Below, one piece after another: positions 1 to 7,053 of a stretch of DNA of 10,550 nt. This DNA comes from Actinomycetes bacterium. Its GTDB lineage: Bacteria; Actinomycetota; Actinomycetes; Actinomycetales; Cellulomonadaceae. The stretch spans positions 1-10,550 of the forward strand of contig JAFAEH010000190.1 of NCBI GenBank assembly GCA_023424135.1, read 5' to 3'. Below the pieces are notes generated by a model. The model saw only the letters and a list, made by a program, of their open reading frames with translations. It had not been told where the DNA came from and ran no database searches. Position 1 is the first letter of the stretch. Each line of letters starts with the position of its first letter. The position numbers and the translations under genes were made by a program.

Positions 1-625
1 GCACACGGTCGGCCGTCGCGGCGGCGTCGAGGTCGTGCGTGACGACGACCACCTGCTGGTCGAGCGAGGCGAGCAGCGCATCGACGTGCGTGCGCCAGCG
101 CAGGTCGAGCAGCGTCGTCGGTTCGTCGCACACCAGCACCGCGGGGCCCGTCGCGAGCACCGCGGCCAGCGCGAGGAGCTGACGCTGCCCGCCGGACAGC
201 GCGTGCACGGACACGTGCGCGCGGTCGGCGAGCCCGAACCGGTCGAGCACGTCCGTCGCGCGGGCTGCCCGGGCGTCGGCGTCGGGGACCGTGCGCCGCA
301 GCGACAGCGCGACGTCCTCCAGCGGCGTGGGCATGACGAGCTGGGCGTCGGGGTCGGTGAACACGAACCCGACGCGGCGGCGCACGGCCGCACCGTCACG
401 GTCGGTGTCGAGCCCGTCGACGGTGACCGTCCCCGCCGAGGGCAGGACGAGCCCGTTGAGCAGGCGCGCGAGGGTCGACTTGCCGGAACCGTTGGCGCCG
501 ACGACGGCGATGCGCCGTTCGGTCAGCCGCAGCGACACCGGGCCCAGCAGCCGCACGACGCGGTCGGGGCCGCCGCCCGGGTCCGGGGACCAGGCGGTGA
601 CCTCGACCGCGTCGAGCTCGATCAC
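1..625 (-). CDS. bioM: Energy-coupling (ECF) ATPase, biotin-uptake type BioM/EcfA; 3' end outside window
   Basis: ATP-hydrolysing subunit of an ECF-type vitamin importer on the cytoplasmic face of the membrane. The visible 208 codons hold a complete ABC motif set: Walker A GANGSGKST (residues 43-51), Q-loop Gln95 in a TDPDAQLV context typical of ECF ATPases, signature LSGGQ (143-147), Walker B VLVCDEP (163-169) and H-loop His197 in VVTHD. The GTG start lies 13 bases after the bioY stop, with only a weak GAGG overlapping that stop, so translation is probably coupled to bioY. Assignment to biotin rests on the upstream bioY; the ATPase alone could be any EcfA. The order Y-M predicts that the transmembrane subunit bioN follows just beyond the left edge (inference). 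The C-terminal end is not in the window. Confidence 0.9.
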   Translation of the reverse strand, partial: MIELDAVEVTAWSPDPGGGPDRVVRLLGPVSLRLTERRIAVVGANGSGKSTLARLLNGLVLPSAGTVTVDGLDTDRDGAAVRRRVGFVFTDPDAQLVMPTPLEDVALSLRRTVPDADARAARATDVLDRFGLADRAHVSVHALSGGQRQLLALAAVLATGPAVLVCDEPTTLLDLRWRTHVDALLASLDQQVVVVTHDLDAAATADRV

Positions 626-638
626 GGGGCGGCCGGCC

Positions 639-1343
639 TCAGCCGCGGTCGCGGCGCAGGTCGGGGAACGCGCGCAGCACCGCGAGCGTGACGCCCGCCG
701 CGAGGAGGTTCTTCACGACGTCCCCGGGCCAGAACACGACGTCGACACCGAAGGCGGCGGGCAGCGTCAGGTCGGCACGCAGCATCAGCCCGACGATCCC
801 CGCAGGATGGATGACGAGGAACGACGCGCCGAGCCCGGCGGCGACCAGCAGCGGGTAGCGCCACCGCGACGCCGCACGCAGCGCGTACCCGGCGAGCCAG
901 CCCGCGACGGCGGCCGCCACGGGGAAGGACAGCAGGTAGCCGACCGACGGCTTGCCCAGCACCCCGAGCCCGCCGGTCATCTCGGCGAACACGGGGACGC
1001 CCGCGAGGCCGACCGCCAGGTACAGCAGCACGGCGAGGAACCCGCGCCGCGCCCCGAGCACGAGCCCGGCGACGGCGACGGCGAAGGTCTGCAGCGTGAT
1101 CGGCACGGGAGTTCCCGTGGGGATCGGCGGGACGATCGCGCACGCGGCGACGAACGCGGCGAACGTCGCGACCAGCGCGACGTCGGTCGTCGTGCGCCGC
1201 ACGGTCCGCGGCGCGGGCGGTTCGCCGGACGGGTGCTCGTCGCCGGTGCGTGCGACGCCCGGGCCGTCGACGGCCGGACGTGGGGCGTCGGTGGCGGGGG
1301 GTGCGGCGTCGACCGTGCGGTCGCCGGGCAGGGAGGTGGGCAT
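639..1343 (-). CDS. bioY: BioY, biotin-binding S component of an ECF transporter
   Basis: Membrane protein that binds biotin and delivers it to the BioMN energising module. The 234-residue product has the BioY hallmark PPIPTGTPVPITLQTFAV (residues 72-89), then GKPSVGYLLSFPVAA (130-144) and a C-terminal FWPGDVVKN (204-212). About six hydrophobic segments are spread between residues 54 and 224. Family members are usually near 190-200 residues; the excess is a Pro/Ala/Asp-rich, probably disordered N-terminal tail of about 50 residues. The ATG at 1343 is supported by GGAGG six to seven bases upstream. It is first gene of a bioY-bioM unit, divergent from the ABC-F gene, with a predicted -10 TAGCGT at 1436-1441 and a leader of roughly 86 bases. 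I saw no AT-rich BirA-type operator. Confidence 0.93.
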   Translation of the reverse strand: MPTSLPGDRTVDAAPPATDAPRPAVDGPGVARTGDEHPSGEPPAPRTVRRTTTDVALVATFAAFVAACAIVPPIPTGTPVPITLQTFAVAVAGLVLGARRGFLAVLLYLAVGLAGVPVFAEMTGGLGVLGKPSVGYLLSFPVAAAVAGWLAGYALRAASRWRYPLLVAAGLGASFLVIHPAGIVGLMLRADLTLPAAFGVDVVFWPGDVVKNLLAAGVTLAVLRAFPDLRRDRG

Positions 1344-1349
1344 GCGGTG

Positions 1350-1354
1350 CCTCC
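1350..1354 (-). promoter_or_regulatory. Ribosome-binding site of bioY
   Basis: On the minus strand this reads GGAGG, followed by six bases (caccgc) before the ATG at 1343. It fixes the long N-terminal form of BioY as the likely start. Confidence 0.75.
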
Positions 1355-1412
1355 AGGCGGTGGTCGGGCTGGTGCACGGAGCGCCGGGGGAAACGTCGGT
1401 GCGGCGGGTCGT

Positions 1413-1428
1413 GGCCGGGCGCCCGGCC
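1413..1428. promoter_or_regulatory. 16-bp perfect palindrome between the bioY and ABC-F promoters
   Basis: GGCCGGGC followed directly by its reverse complement GCCCGGCC. It sits at the predicted bioY transcription start (near 1429) and just upstream of the ABC-F -10, over its -35 region, which is where an operator serving either gene would lie. In DNA this GC-rich, one such palindrome in 10 kb is not very improbable, so operator function is only a hypothesis. Confidence 0.3.
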
Positions 1429-1435
1429 GCCAGCC

Positions 1436-1441
1436 ACGCTA
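1436..1441 (-). promoter_or_regulatory. Predicted -10 element of bioY (TAGCGT)
   Basis: Minus-strand TAGCGT within GGCTAGCGT, matching the actinobacterial TANNNT -10 pattern. The same GCTAGCGT octamer occurs at the predicted -10 of fabG and of glgA. No clear -35 was found. A start near 1429 would give a leader of about 86 bases. Confidence 0.5.
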
Positions 1442-1450
1442 GCCGCTCGG

Positions 1451-1456
1451 TAGGAT
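1451..1456 (+). promoter_or_regulatory. Predicted -10 element of the ABC-F gene (TAGGAT)
   Basis: TAGGAT fits the TANNNT pattern, with transcription expected near 1463 and a leader of about 105 bases before the GTG at 1569. No recognisable -35 lies 16-18 bases upstream. The ATG at 1455-1457 overlaps this hexamer, which argues against using it as the start codon. Confidence 0.5.
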
Positions 1457-1467
1457 GGTCGGCGTTT

Positions 1468-1503
1468 GTGCCCGTGGCCAGAACCGGCGGCGCAATCTCG
1501 TAG
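1468..1503 (+). other. Possible 11-codon upstream reading frame in the ABC-F leader
   Basis: GTG at 1468 opens a frame encoding VPVARTGGAIS and closes at TAG 1501-1503, within a few bases of the predicted transcript start. Some antibiotic-resistance ABC-F genes are controlled by leader peptides through attenuation, so position makes this worth noting. There is no independent coding evidence, and such short frames are common by chance. Confidence 0.2.
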
Positions 1504-1554
1504 GAATCCGCCTCCCGCGCACGCCCTCGCGCGAAGGCTCCCCTCTCGTAGGAA
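1496..1554 (+). repeat. Direct repeat TCTCGTAGGAA in the ABC-F leader
   Basis: The 11-mer TCTCGTAGGAA occurs at 1496-1506 and 1544-1554, with start points 48 bases apart. Each copy contains TAGGAA, which could be read as a -10-like hexamer, and AGGA, a weak Shine-Dalgarno core. The second copy lies just before the GAGG that precedes the GTG start. Function is unknown. Confidence 0.5.
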
Positions 1555-1556
1555 CC

Positions 1557-1560
1557 GAGG
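1557..1560 (+). promoter_or_regulatory. Ribosome-binding site of the ABC-F gene
   Basis: GAGG eight bases before the GTG at 1569. Together with family alignment it favours this start over the in-frame ATG at 1455. Confidence 0.55.
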
Positions 1561-1568
1561 ACCCACCC

Positions 1569-3136
<1,568 letters not shown>

Positions 3137-3164
<28 letters not shown>

Positions 3165-4150
3165 CCGGCGTCCGACGCCTGGCCGGCCTGCGCAGGCCGC
3201 CGCGCGGCGTGCTCCTGCGCGTCGATCTCGGCGTCCTCGTCGACCTCGTCACGCCCCCGTGCCCGCCGCGGACGGGGTGCGGGCGCCGGCGGTGGGGGAG
3301 CACCGGGCGTCCCGACGACGACGGACGTCCACTCGCGGCGCGCCGCGACGCCGAACGCGACGAGCCCGCCGAGGGCGAACACCCACCACTGGAACGCGTA
3401 CGACAGGTGCGAGCCCGGGTCGGTGCTGGGCGCGGCGAGCGCCCCGAGCGGCTCGTCGGCCCGCGGCTCCTCACGCACGAACGACCCGTACGCCGCGAAC
3501 GGGTCGGCGTCGACGCCACCGGCCGCGAGCACCTGCGCGGGCGCGATCGCCTGCACCTGGCCGGCGGGCGCGTCGCGCGTCGAGGCCTGCTCACCCGGAC
3601 GCAGCCGCACCGTGACCAGGACCGTCCCGGCCGGGGGGTCGGGGACGGTGACGCCGACCGTCCCGTCCGCCCCGGTGGGCACCCAGCCGCGGTCGACGAC
3701 GAGCACGCGCCCCGCCTCGACGGGTGTCCCGAACGCGGCGGGGGCCGCGTCCTCGACGAGCAGCGGCACGAGCGCGTGGTAGGCGGGTGTGCCGTCGACC
3801 GGGCGGTTGCGCAGCAGCACCGTCGCATCCGTCAGGTACGTGCCGCGCACCTGGACCGTGCGCCACGTGTCGGCGTCCGGCAGCGTCGCGTCCGGGTCGG
3901 GGACGACGTCGGCGAGGTCGACGGGCTCCGCGGCGTAGTTCGTCTCGACGACCGCGATCGCGGCGTCCCGTGCGACGTGCCGCTCCCACTGCCAGCGTCC
4001 GAGGAACGTGCACACGACGGCCACGACGAGCCCCGTCACGAGCAGACCGGCCGCACGCCGCCGGGCCGCGTCGCGCAGCTCGGCGCCCGACGGTCGCGCG
4101 GTGCCGGTGGGTGTCCCGCTGTGCGCGGTGCCGGCGGGCGCGGCGCTCAC
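3137..4150 (-). CDS. SURF1 family protein (cytochrome c oxidase assembly)
   Basis: SURF1 proteins help assemble the haem-copper cytochrome c oxidase, probably by supplying or positioning haem a in subunit I. The 337-residue product shows the family plan: one N-terminal membrane helix (about 35-51) ending in GRWQWERH (51-58), an extracytoplasmic domain (about 60-250), the motif HLSYAFQWWVFA (248-259) and a second helix (about 254-270). A charged, Pro/Ala-rich cytoplasmic tail of about 67 residues follows. The GTG start at 4150 overlaps the upstream stop by four bases, so translation is likely coupled. It is last of a three-gene operon. Its final 28 bases overlap the end of the convergent ABC-F gene. 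Confidence 0.92.
3184..3199. terminator. Possible terminator hairpin of the ABC-F gene, inside the SURF1 coding end
   Basis: CGGCCTGC followed by its reverse complement GCAGGCCG, a perfect 16-bp palindrome that can form a 6-bp stem with a GCGC loop. It starts 20 bases after the ABC-F stop and lies within the last codons of the convergent SURF1 gene. There is no T-tract, as is usual for high-GC actinobacterial terminators, so function is uncertain. Confidence 0.35.
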
Positions 4151-4377
4151 GGCACGGTCCGGTCCAGCGTCCCGACGGGCACGACGTCGCGCAGGAAGCC
4201 ACGCACCTGCAGGTACTGCGACAGGTGCTCACGGTGGTCGTCGCACGCGAGCCACACCTTGCGCCGCTGGGGCGTGTGCAGCTTGGGGTTGTTCCACAGC
4301 ACGCCCCACGCCGGCTCGGCGCGGCAGCCGCGCGCCGAGCACACGAGCTCGTCGACCGCGTCCGGTGTCGCCGTCAT
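4147..4377 (-). CDS. Small conserved protein with a putative zinc site (C-x4-C ... C-x2-H)
   Basis: A 76-residue protein of unknown function. Cys13 and Cys18 (CSARGC) pair with Cys45 and His48 (ACDDH) to form a plausible four-ligand metal site; His51 is an alternative ligand. The middle is rich in Trp and basic residues (LWNNPKLHTPQRRKVWLAC, 27-45). I recall similar actinobacterial proteins annotated as 'acetone carboxylase', which is not credible for a protein this size. The ATG overlaps the DUF3099 stop by four bases and its own stop overlaps the SURF1 start by four bases. This tight coupling suggests a role with SURF1 in oxidase assembly, or in metal handling for it (inference). No signal peptide or membrane helix is visible, so it is probably cytoplasmic. 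Confidence 0.85.
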   Translation of the reverse strand: MTATPDAVDELVCSARGCRAEPAWGVLWNNPKLHTPQRRKVWLACDDHREHLSQYLQVRGFLRDVVPVGTLDRTVP

Positions 4378-4724
4378 CGTCCGTCCTCCCGCTGCTGGCC
4401 GCCGAGCTCACCGGTGCGGGGTGCCGCACCGATCTCGCGCGCCTCGAAGAACACGTCGGGCTCGTCGCGCCGCTCGCGGCCCGCGTTGGCGAGCAGCACC
4501 GCGACGTACGGCAGCACGGTCGCCGCGACGAGCAGCAGGATCGGCACGGCCACCGGGACGTGGGACCACATCAGCGCGGCCGCCACGAAGCACACGAGCC
4601 GCACGCCCATCTGCCACAGGTAGCGACGCTGGCGGCGCGCGAGGTCGTCGGCCAGCGGCTCGGGCGCCGACGTGATCCGGTGCACCTCCGGCTGCACCGG
4701 ACCGCGGGGACGACGTGTGCTCAC
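4374..4724 (-). CDS. DUF3099 domain membrane protein
   Basis: Small actinobacterial membrane protein of unknown function. After a basic N-terminus comes the DUF3099 region, HRITSAPEPLADDLARRQRRY (about 15-35), followed by two hydrophobic helices separated by a short polar turn (VRLVCFVAAALMW about 41-53; VAVPILLLVAATVLPYVAVLLA about 57-78) and a charged tail. It is first gene of the operon with the 76-residue protein and SURF1, and its TGA overlaps the next ATG. Two consecutive GTG codons are possible starts (4727 and 4724). I chose 4724 because the predicted -10 TACCAT puts transcription there and because GTGAGCAC also begins sixA and serB. The difference is one residue. No Shine-Dalgarno sequence is present. 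Confidence 0.85.
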   Translation of the reverse strand: MSTRRPRGPVQPEVHRITSAPEPLADDLARRQRRYLWQMGVRLVCFVAAALMWSHVPVAVPILLLVAATVLPYVAVLLANAGRERRDEPDVFFEAREIGAAPRTGELGGQQREDGR

Positions 4725-4730
4725 CACCCG

Positions 4731-4736
4731 ATGGTA
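4731..4736 (-). promoter_or_regulatory. Predicted -10 element of the DUF3099-SURF1 operon (TACCAT)
   Basis: Minus-strand TACCAT ends six bases before the GTG at 4724, so the transcript should begin at or next to the start codon (leaderless). No convincing -35 was found. Confidence 0.5.
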
Positions 4737-4785
4737 GGCGCGTCACCGGGCGTGCGGGTCGCCGGGGACGGCCACGTGGTAGGCG
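4732..4785. repeat. Imperfect direct repeat in the divergent DUF3099/fabG promoter region
   Basis: TGGTAGGCG occurs at 4732-4740 and 4777-4785. Each copy is followed by TCAC, after an extra CG in the first. The first copy overlaps the -10 of the leftward operon. The second abuts the palindrome CCACGTGG (4772-4779). Paired sites 45 bases apart could be operators, but no regulator can be named. Confidence 0.35.
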
Positions 4786-4863
4786 TCACGCTTTGTCGAG
4801 GTCCCACAACGGCGACGCCGCAACTCGTGAGCGCCCGCACACCTGCGCGACGGGTGCGTCGGC

Positions 4864-4869
4864 TAGCGT
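4864..4869 (+). promoter_or_regulatory. Predicted -10 element of fabG (TAGCGT)
   Basis: TAGCGT within GGCTAGCGT, ending eight bases before the GTG at 4878. A leaderless or near-leaderless transcript is expected. The octamer GCTAGCGT is shared with the bioY and glgA promoters. Confidence 0.55.
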
Positions 4870-4877
4870 CGTGTCCC

Positions 4878-5627
4878 GTGCCTGCGACGACACCCGAGAC
4901 CACGCCCGAGACCGCCGCCCGCCGCCCGCGCAGCGTGCTGGTGACCGGCGCCAACCGCGGCATCGGCCGCGCGATCGCCGAGCGCTTCGTCGCCGCGGGC
5001 GACCAGGTCGCCACGATCGTGCGCTCCGGCGGCGCGCCCGACGGTGTGCTCGAGGTGATCGGCGACGTCCGTGACACGGCCGCCGTGGACGCCGCGTTCA
5101 CGCAGGTCGAGGCCGCGCACGGCCCCGTGGAGGTGCTCGTCGCCAACGCCGGCGTCACGCGCGACCAGCTCCTGCTGCGCATGACCGACGAGGAGTTCTC
5201 CGACGTCGTCGACGTCAACCTCACCGGGTCCTTCCGCGTCGTGCGGCGCGCGAGCAAGGGCATGATCCGGCTGCGTCGGGGCCGCATCGTGCTCATCTCG
5301 TCGGTCGTCGGCCTGTACGGCTCGCCCGGCCAGGTCAACTACGCGTCGTCGAAGTCGGCGCTGGTCGGCATGGCCCGCTCGATCACGCGCGAGCTCGGCG
5401 CGCGCGGCATCACCGCGAACGTCGTCGCGCCGGGGTTCATCGACACCGACATGACCGCCGCGCTTCCCGACGAGCGCCGGCAGGCGTACCTCGCGTCGAT
5501 CCCCGCGGCGCGCTTCGGCGCGGCCGACGAGGTCGCCGCCGCCGTGCAGTACCTCGCCTCCGACGAGGCCGCCTACGTCTCCGGCGCCGTGCTGCCGGTC
5601 GACGGCGGCCTCGGCATGGGCCACTGA
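4878..5627 (+). CDS. fabG: 3-oxoacyl-[ACP] reductase FabG
   Basis: NADPH-dependent reductase of the type II fatty-acid cycle, converting 3-oxoacyl-ACP to 3-hydroxyacyl-ACP in the cytoplasm. The 249-residue short-chain dehydrogenase has the nucleotide-binding TGANRGIG (23-30), NAG (90-92), and a catalytic set Asn114, Ser142, Tyr155 and Lys159 (YASSK) with spacing matching E. coli FabG. The family's PGFIDTDM and the C-terminal VDGGLGM are also present. The GTG start leaves about 18 Thr/Pro/Ala residues before the first strand. No Shine-Dalgarno sequence precedes it, but a -10 hexamer lies eight bases upstream. fabI follows after 59 bases, an order known in actinobacteria, including mabA-inhA of Mycobacterium tuberculosis. 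Confidence 0.94.
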   Translation: MPATTPETTPETAARRPRSVLVTGANRGIGRAIAERFVAAGDQVATIVRSGGAPDGVLEVIGDVRDTAAVDAAFTQVEAAHGPVEVLVANAGVTRDQLLLRMTDEEFSDVVDVNLTGSFRVVRRASKGMIRLRRGRIVLISSVVGLYGSPGQVNYASSKSALVGMARSITRELGARGITANVVAPGFIDTDMTAALPDERRQAYLASIPAARFGAADEVAAAVQYLASDEAAYVSGAVLPVDGGLGMGH

Positions 5628-5642
5628 CACCCCTGGACCACC

Positions 5643-5661
5643 GCCCGGCGCAGCGCCGGGC
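5643..5661 (+). terminator. Strong hairpin between fabG and fabI
   Basis: GCCCGGCG, loop CAG, CGCCGGGC: an 8-bp perfect GC stem 15 bases after the fabG stop. With no T-tract and fabI only 25 bases further on, it may be a partial terminator, an mRNA-stability element or neither. Confidence 0.45.
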
Positions 5662-5673
5662 CGCACGCTCGAC

Positions 5674-5679
5674 GGAAGG
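5674..5679 (+). promoter_or_regulatory. Ribosome-binding site of fabI
   Basis: GGAAGG seven bases before the ATG at 5687. Unlike fabG, fabI uses a conventional leadered start, which suits an internal operon gene. Confidence 0.65.
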
Positions 5680-5686
5680 CACGACC

Positions 5687-6454
5687 ATGGCACTGCTCGA
5701 GGGCAAGACGCTGCTCGTCACCGGCGTCCTCACGGACGGCTCGATCGCGTTCCACGTCGCGCGGCTGGCGCAGGAGCAGGGCGCGCAGGTGATCCTCACG
5801 TCCTTCGGCCGCCAGCTGCGCCTCACGCAGGCGATCTCGCGCCGCCTGCCGCAGCCGGCCCCCGTGGTCGAGCTCGACGTGACGAACGACGACGACCTCG
5901 CCGCGCTCGCCGACCGCGTGCGCGAGCACGCCGACCACCTCGACGGCGTCGTGCACTCGATCGGGTTCGCGCCCCAGTCCGTCATGGGCGGCAACTTCCT
6001 GGCGGGGCAGTGGGACGACGTCGCCACGGCGCTGCAGGTGTCCGCGTTCTCGCTGAAGTCGCTCGCGACCGCGACCCTGCCGCTGCTGACGCGGGGGTCC
6101 GGGATCGTCGGCCTGACGTTCGACGCGAAGTTCGCGTGGCCCGTCTACGACTGGATGGGCGTCGCCAAGGCCGCGTTCGAGTCGACCGCGCGCTACCTCG
6201 CGCGCGACCTCGGTGGGCAGGGCGTGCGCGTCAACCTCGTGTCCGCCGGTCCGATCCGCACGACCGCCGCGAAGTCCATCCCGGGCTTCGAGACGATGGA
6301 GGGCGGCTGGTCCGACCGCGCGCCCCTCGGCTGGGACGTGACCGACCCCGAGCCCACCGCGCGCACCGTCGCGGCGCTGCTGTCCGACTGGTTCCCGGCG
6401 ACGACCGGCGAGATCGTGCACGTCGACGGCGGCGTGCACGCGATGGGGCAGTGA
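5687..6454 (+). CDS. fabI: Enoyl-[ACP] reductase (NADH), InhA-like FabI
   Basis: Catalyses the last step of each fatty-acid elongation round, reducing trans-2-enoyl-ACP with NADH. The 255 residues have the divergent nucleotide motif VTGVLTDGSIAFHVA (11-25), HSIGF (90-94) and the catalytic Y-x6-K (Tyr154, Lys161) in VYDWMGVAK. Phe145 is nine residues before Tyr154, as Phe149 is before Tyr158 in InhA, where E. coli FabI has Tyr; GPIRT and a C-terminal LLSDWFPATTGEIVHVDGG also resemble InhA. The segment between GPIRT and the following GGW is about ten residues shorter than in InhA, which suggests ordinary-length rather than very long acyl substrates. Ser91 aligns with InhA Ser94. It is the second gene of the fabG-fabI unit. 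Confidence 0.94.
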   Translation: MALLEGKTLLVTGVLTDGSIAFHVARLAQEQGAQVILTSFGRQLRLTQAISRRLPQPAPVVELDVTNDDDLAALADRVREHADHLDGVVHSIGFAPQSVMGGNFLAGQWDDVATALQVSAFSLKSLATATLPLLTRGSGIVGLTFDAKFAWPVYDWMGVAKAAFESTARYLARDLGGQGVRVNLVSAGPIRTTAAKSIPGFETMEGGWSDRAPLGWDVTDPEPTARTVAALLSDWFPATTGEIVHVDGGVHAMGQ

Positions 6455-6470
6455 CGCACGTCGCCGTGCG
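6455..6470 (+). terminator. Hairpin directly after the fabI stop
   Basis: CGCACG, loop TCGC, CGTGCG: a 6-bp stem beginning at the base after the TGA. With the next hairpin it may end the fabG-fabI transcript. No T-tract. Confidence 0.4.
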
Positions 6471-6481
6471 GCGCGCCGTGT

Positions 6482-6497
6482 CCGCCCTGCCGGGCGG
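6482..6497 (+). terminator. Second hairpin between fabI and sixA
   Basis: CCGCCC, loop TGCC, GGGCGG: a 6-bp GC stem in the 67-base gap before the sixA-like gene. It also occupies the region where a sixA -35 would be. Confidence 0.4.
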
Positions 6498-6509
6498 CGG
6501 CACGTCTGC

Positions 6510-6515
6510 GACCCT
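6510..6515 (+). promoter_or_regulatory. Weak candidate -10 element of the sixA-like gene (GACCCT)
   Basis: GACCCT differs from serB's TACCCT only at its first base and lies six bases before the GTG at 6522, the spacing expected for a leaderless mRNA. The missing first T makes this the least certain of the promoter calls. Confidence 0.3.
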
Positions 6516-6521
6516 GGGGAC

Positions 6522-7040
6522 GTGAGCACCCACCGCCTCGTGATCCTGCGGCACGCGAAGGCCGAGCCGGCCGGCGCCGTCGTCGACCACGAACGGCCGC
6601 TCGCGCTGACCGGCCGCCGTCAGGCGGGCGTCGTCGGTGCGACGCTGGCCGCCGAGGACCTCGTCCCCGACCACGTGCTGTGCTCGTCCGCGCTGCGTAC
6701 GCGGCAGACCTGGGACCTGGTCCGCGGTGCCCTCGTGACCGCGGGTGCGGGCGAACCGTCCGTCACGGTCACGCAGGACCTGTACGACGCGGGCACCGGT
6801 GAGCTCGTCGCGGTCGTGCGCGGCACGTCCGAGGACGTGGGGACGCTCCTCGTCGTCGGCCACGAGCCGACGGTGTCGCACGCCGCCGCGACGCTCGCCG
6901 GGCCGGGGTCGGACGAGGCCGCGGCGTTGCGGGTACGTACAGGTGTGCCGACGGCCGCGTGGAGCGTCCTCGAGGTCGAGGGCCCGTGGGCGGACCTGGC
7001 GGCCGGGGGCGCGCGCCTCGTGGAGGTCCGCACGCCCTGA
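6522..7040 (+). CDS. SixA-type phosphohistidine phosphatase (histidine phosphatase superfamily)
   Basis: Small cytoplasmic phosphatase of the histidine phosphatase (phosphoglycerate-mutase-like) superfamily. SixA of E. coli removes phosphate from phosphohistidine proteins; the target here is unknown. The 172 residues carry the catalytic LRHAKAE (9-15; Arg10, nucleophile His11), CSSALRTRQT (about 54-63) with the second arginine, and VVGHEPTVS (111-119; His114). RHAKA, instead of RHG, is typical of the SixA subgroup. The GTG start (GTGAGCAC) has no Shine-Dalgarno sequence and is probably leaderless. It lies 67 bases after fabI, with two hairpins between, so it may be transcribed separately. It ends 13 bases from the end of the convergent serB. 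Confidence 0.88.
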   Translation: MSTHRLVILRHAKAEPAGAVVDHERPLALTGRRQAGVVGATLAAEDLVPDHVLCSSALRTRQTWDLVRGALVTAGAGEPSVTVTQDLYDAGTGELVAVVRGTSEDVGTLLVVGHEPTVSHAAATLAGPGSDEAAALRVRTGVPTAAWSVLEVEGPWADLAAGGARLVEVRTP

Positions 7041-7053
7041 GCGGCGCGGGTCG

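Noticed and set aside
35..1442. Plus-strand frames opposite bioM and bioY
   Set aside because: Low-complexity translations with no domain, against complete ABC and BioY motifs on the minus strand.
1455..1568. ATG at 1455 as the ABC-F start
   Set aside because: It overlaps the predicted -10 TAGGAT, lacks a ribosome-binding site and adds 38 residues unlike the family. GTG 1569 has GAGG at suitable spacing.
4147..4377. Annotation of the 76-residue protein as acetone carboxylase
   Set aside because: Acetone carboxylase is a large multi-subunit enzyme; this small Cys/His protein has none of its features.
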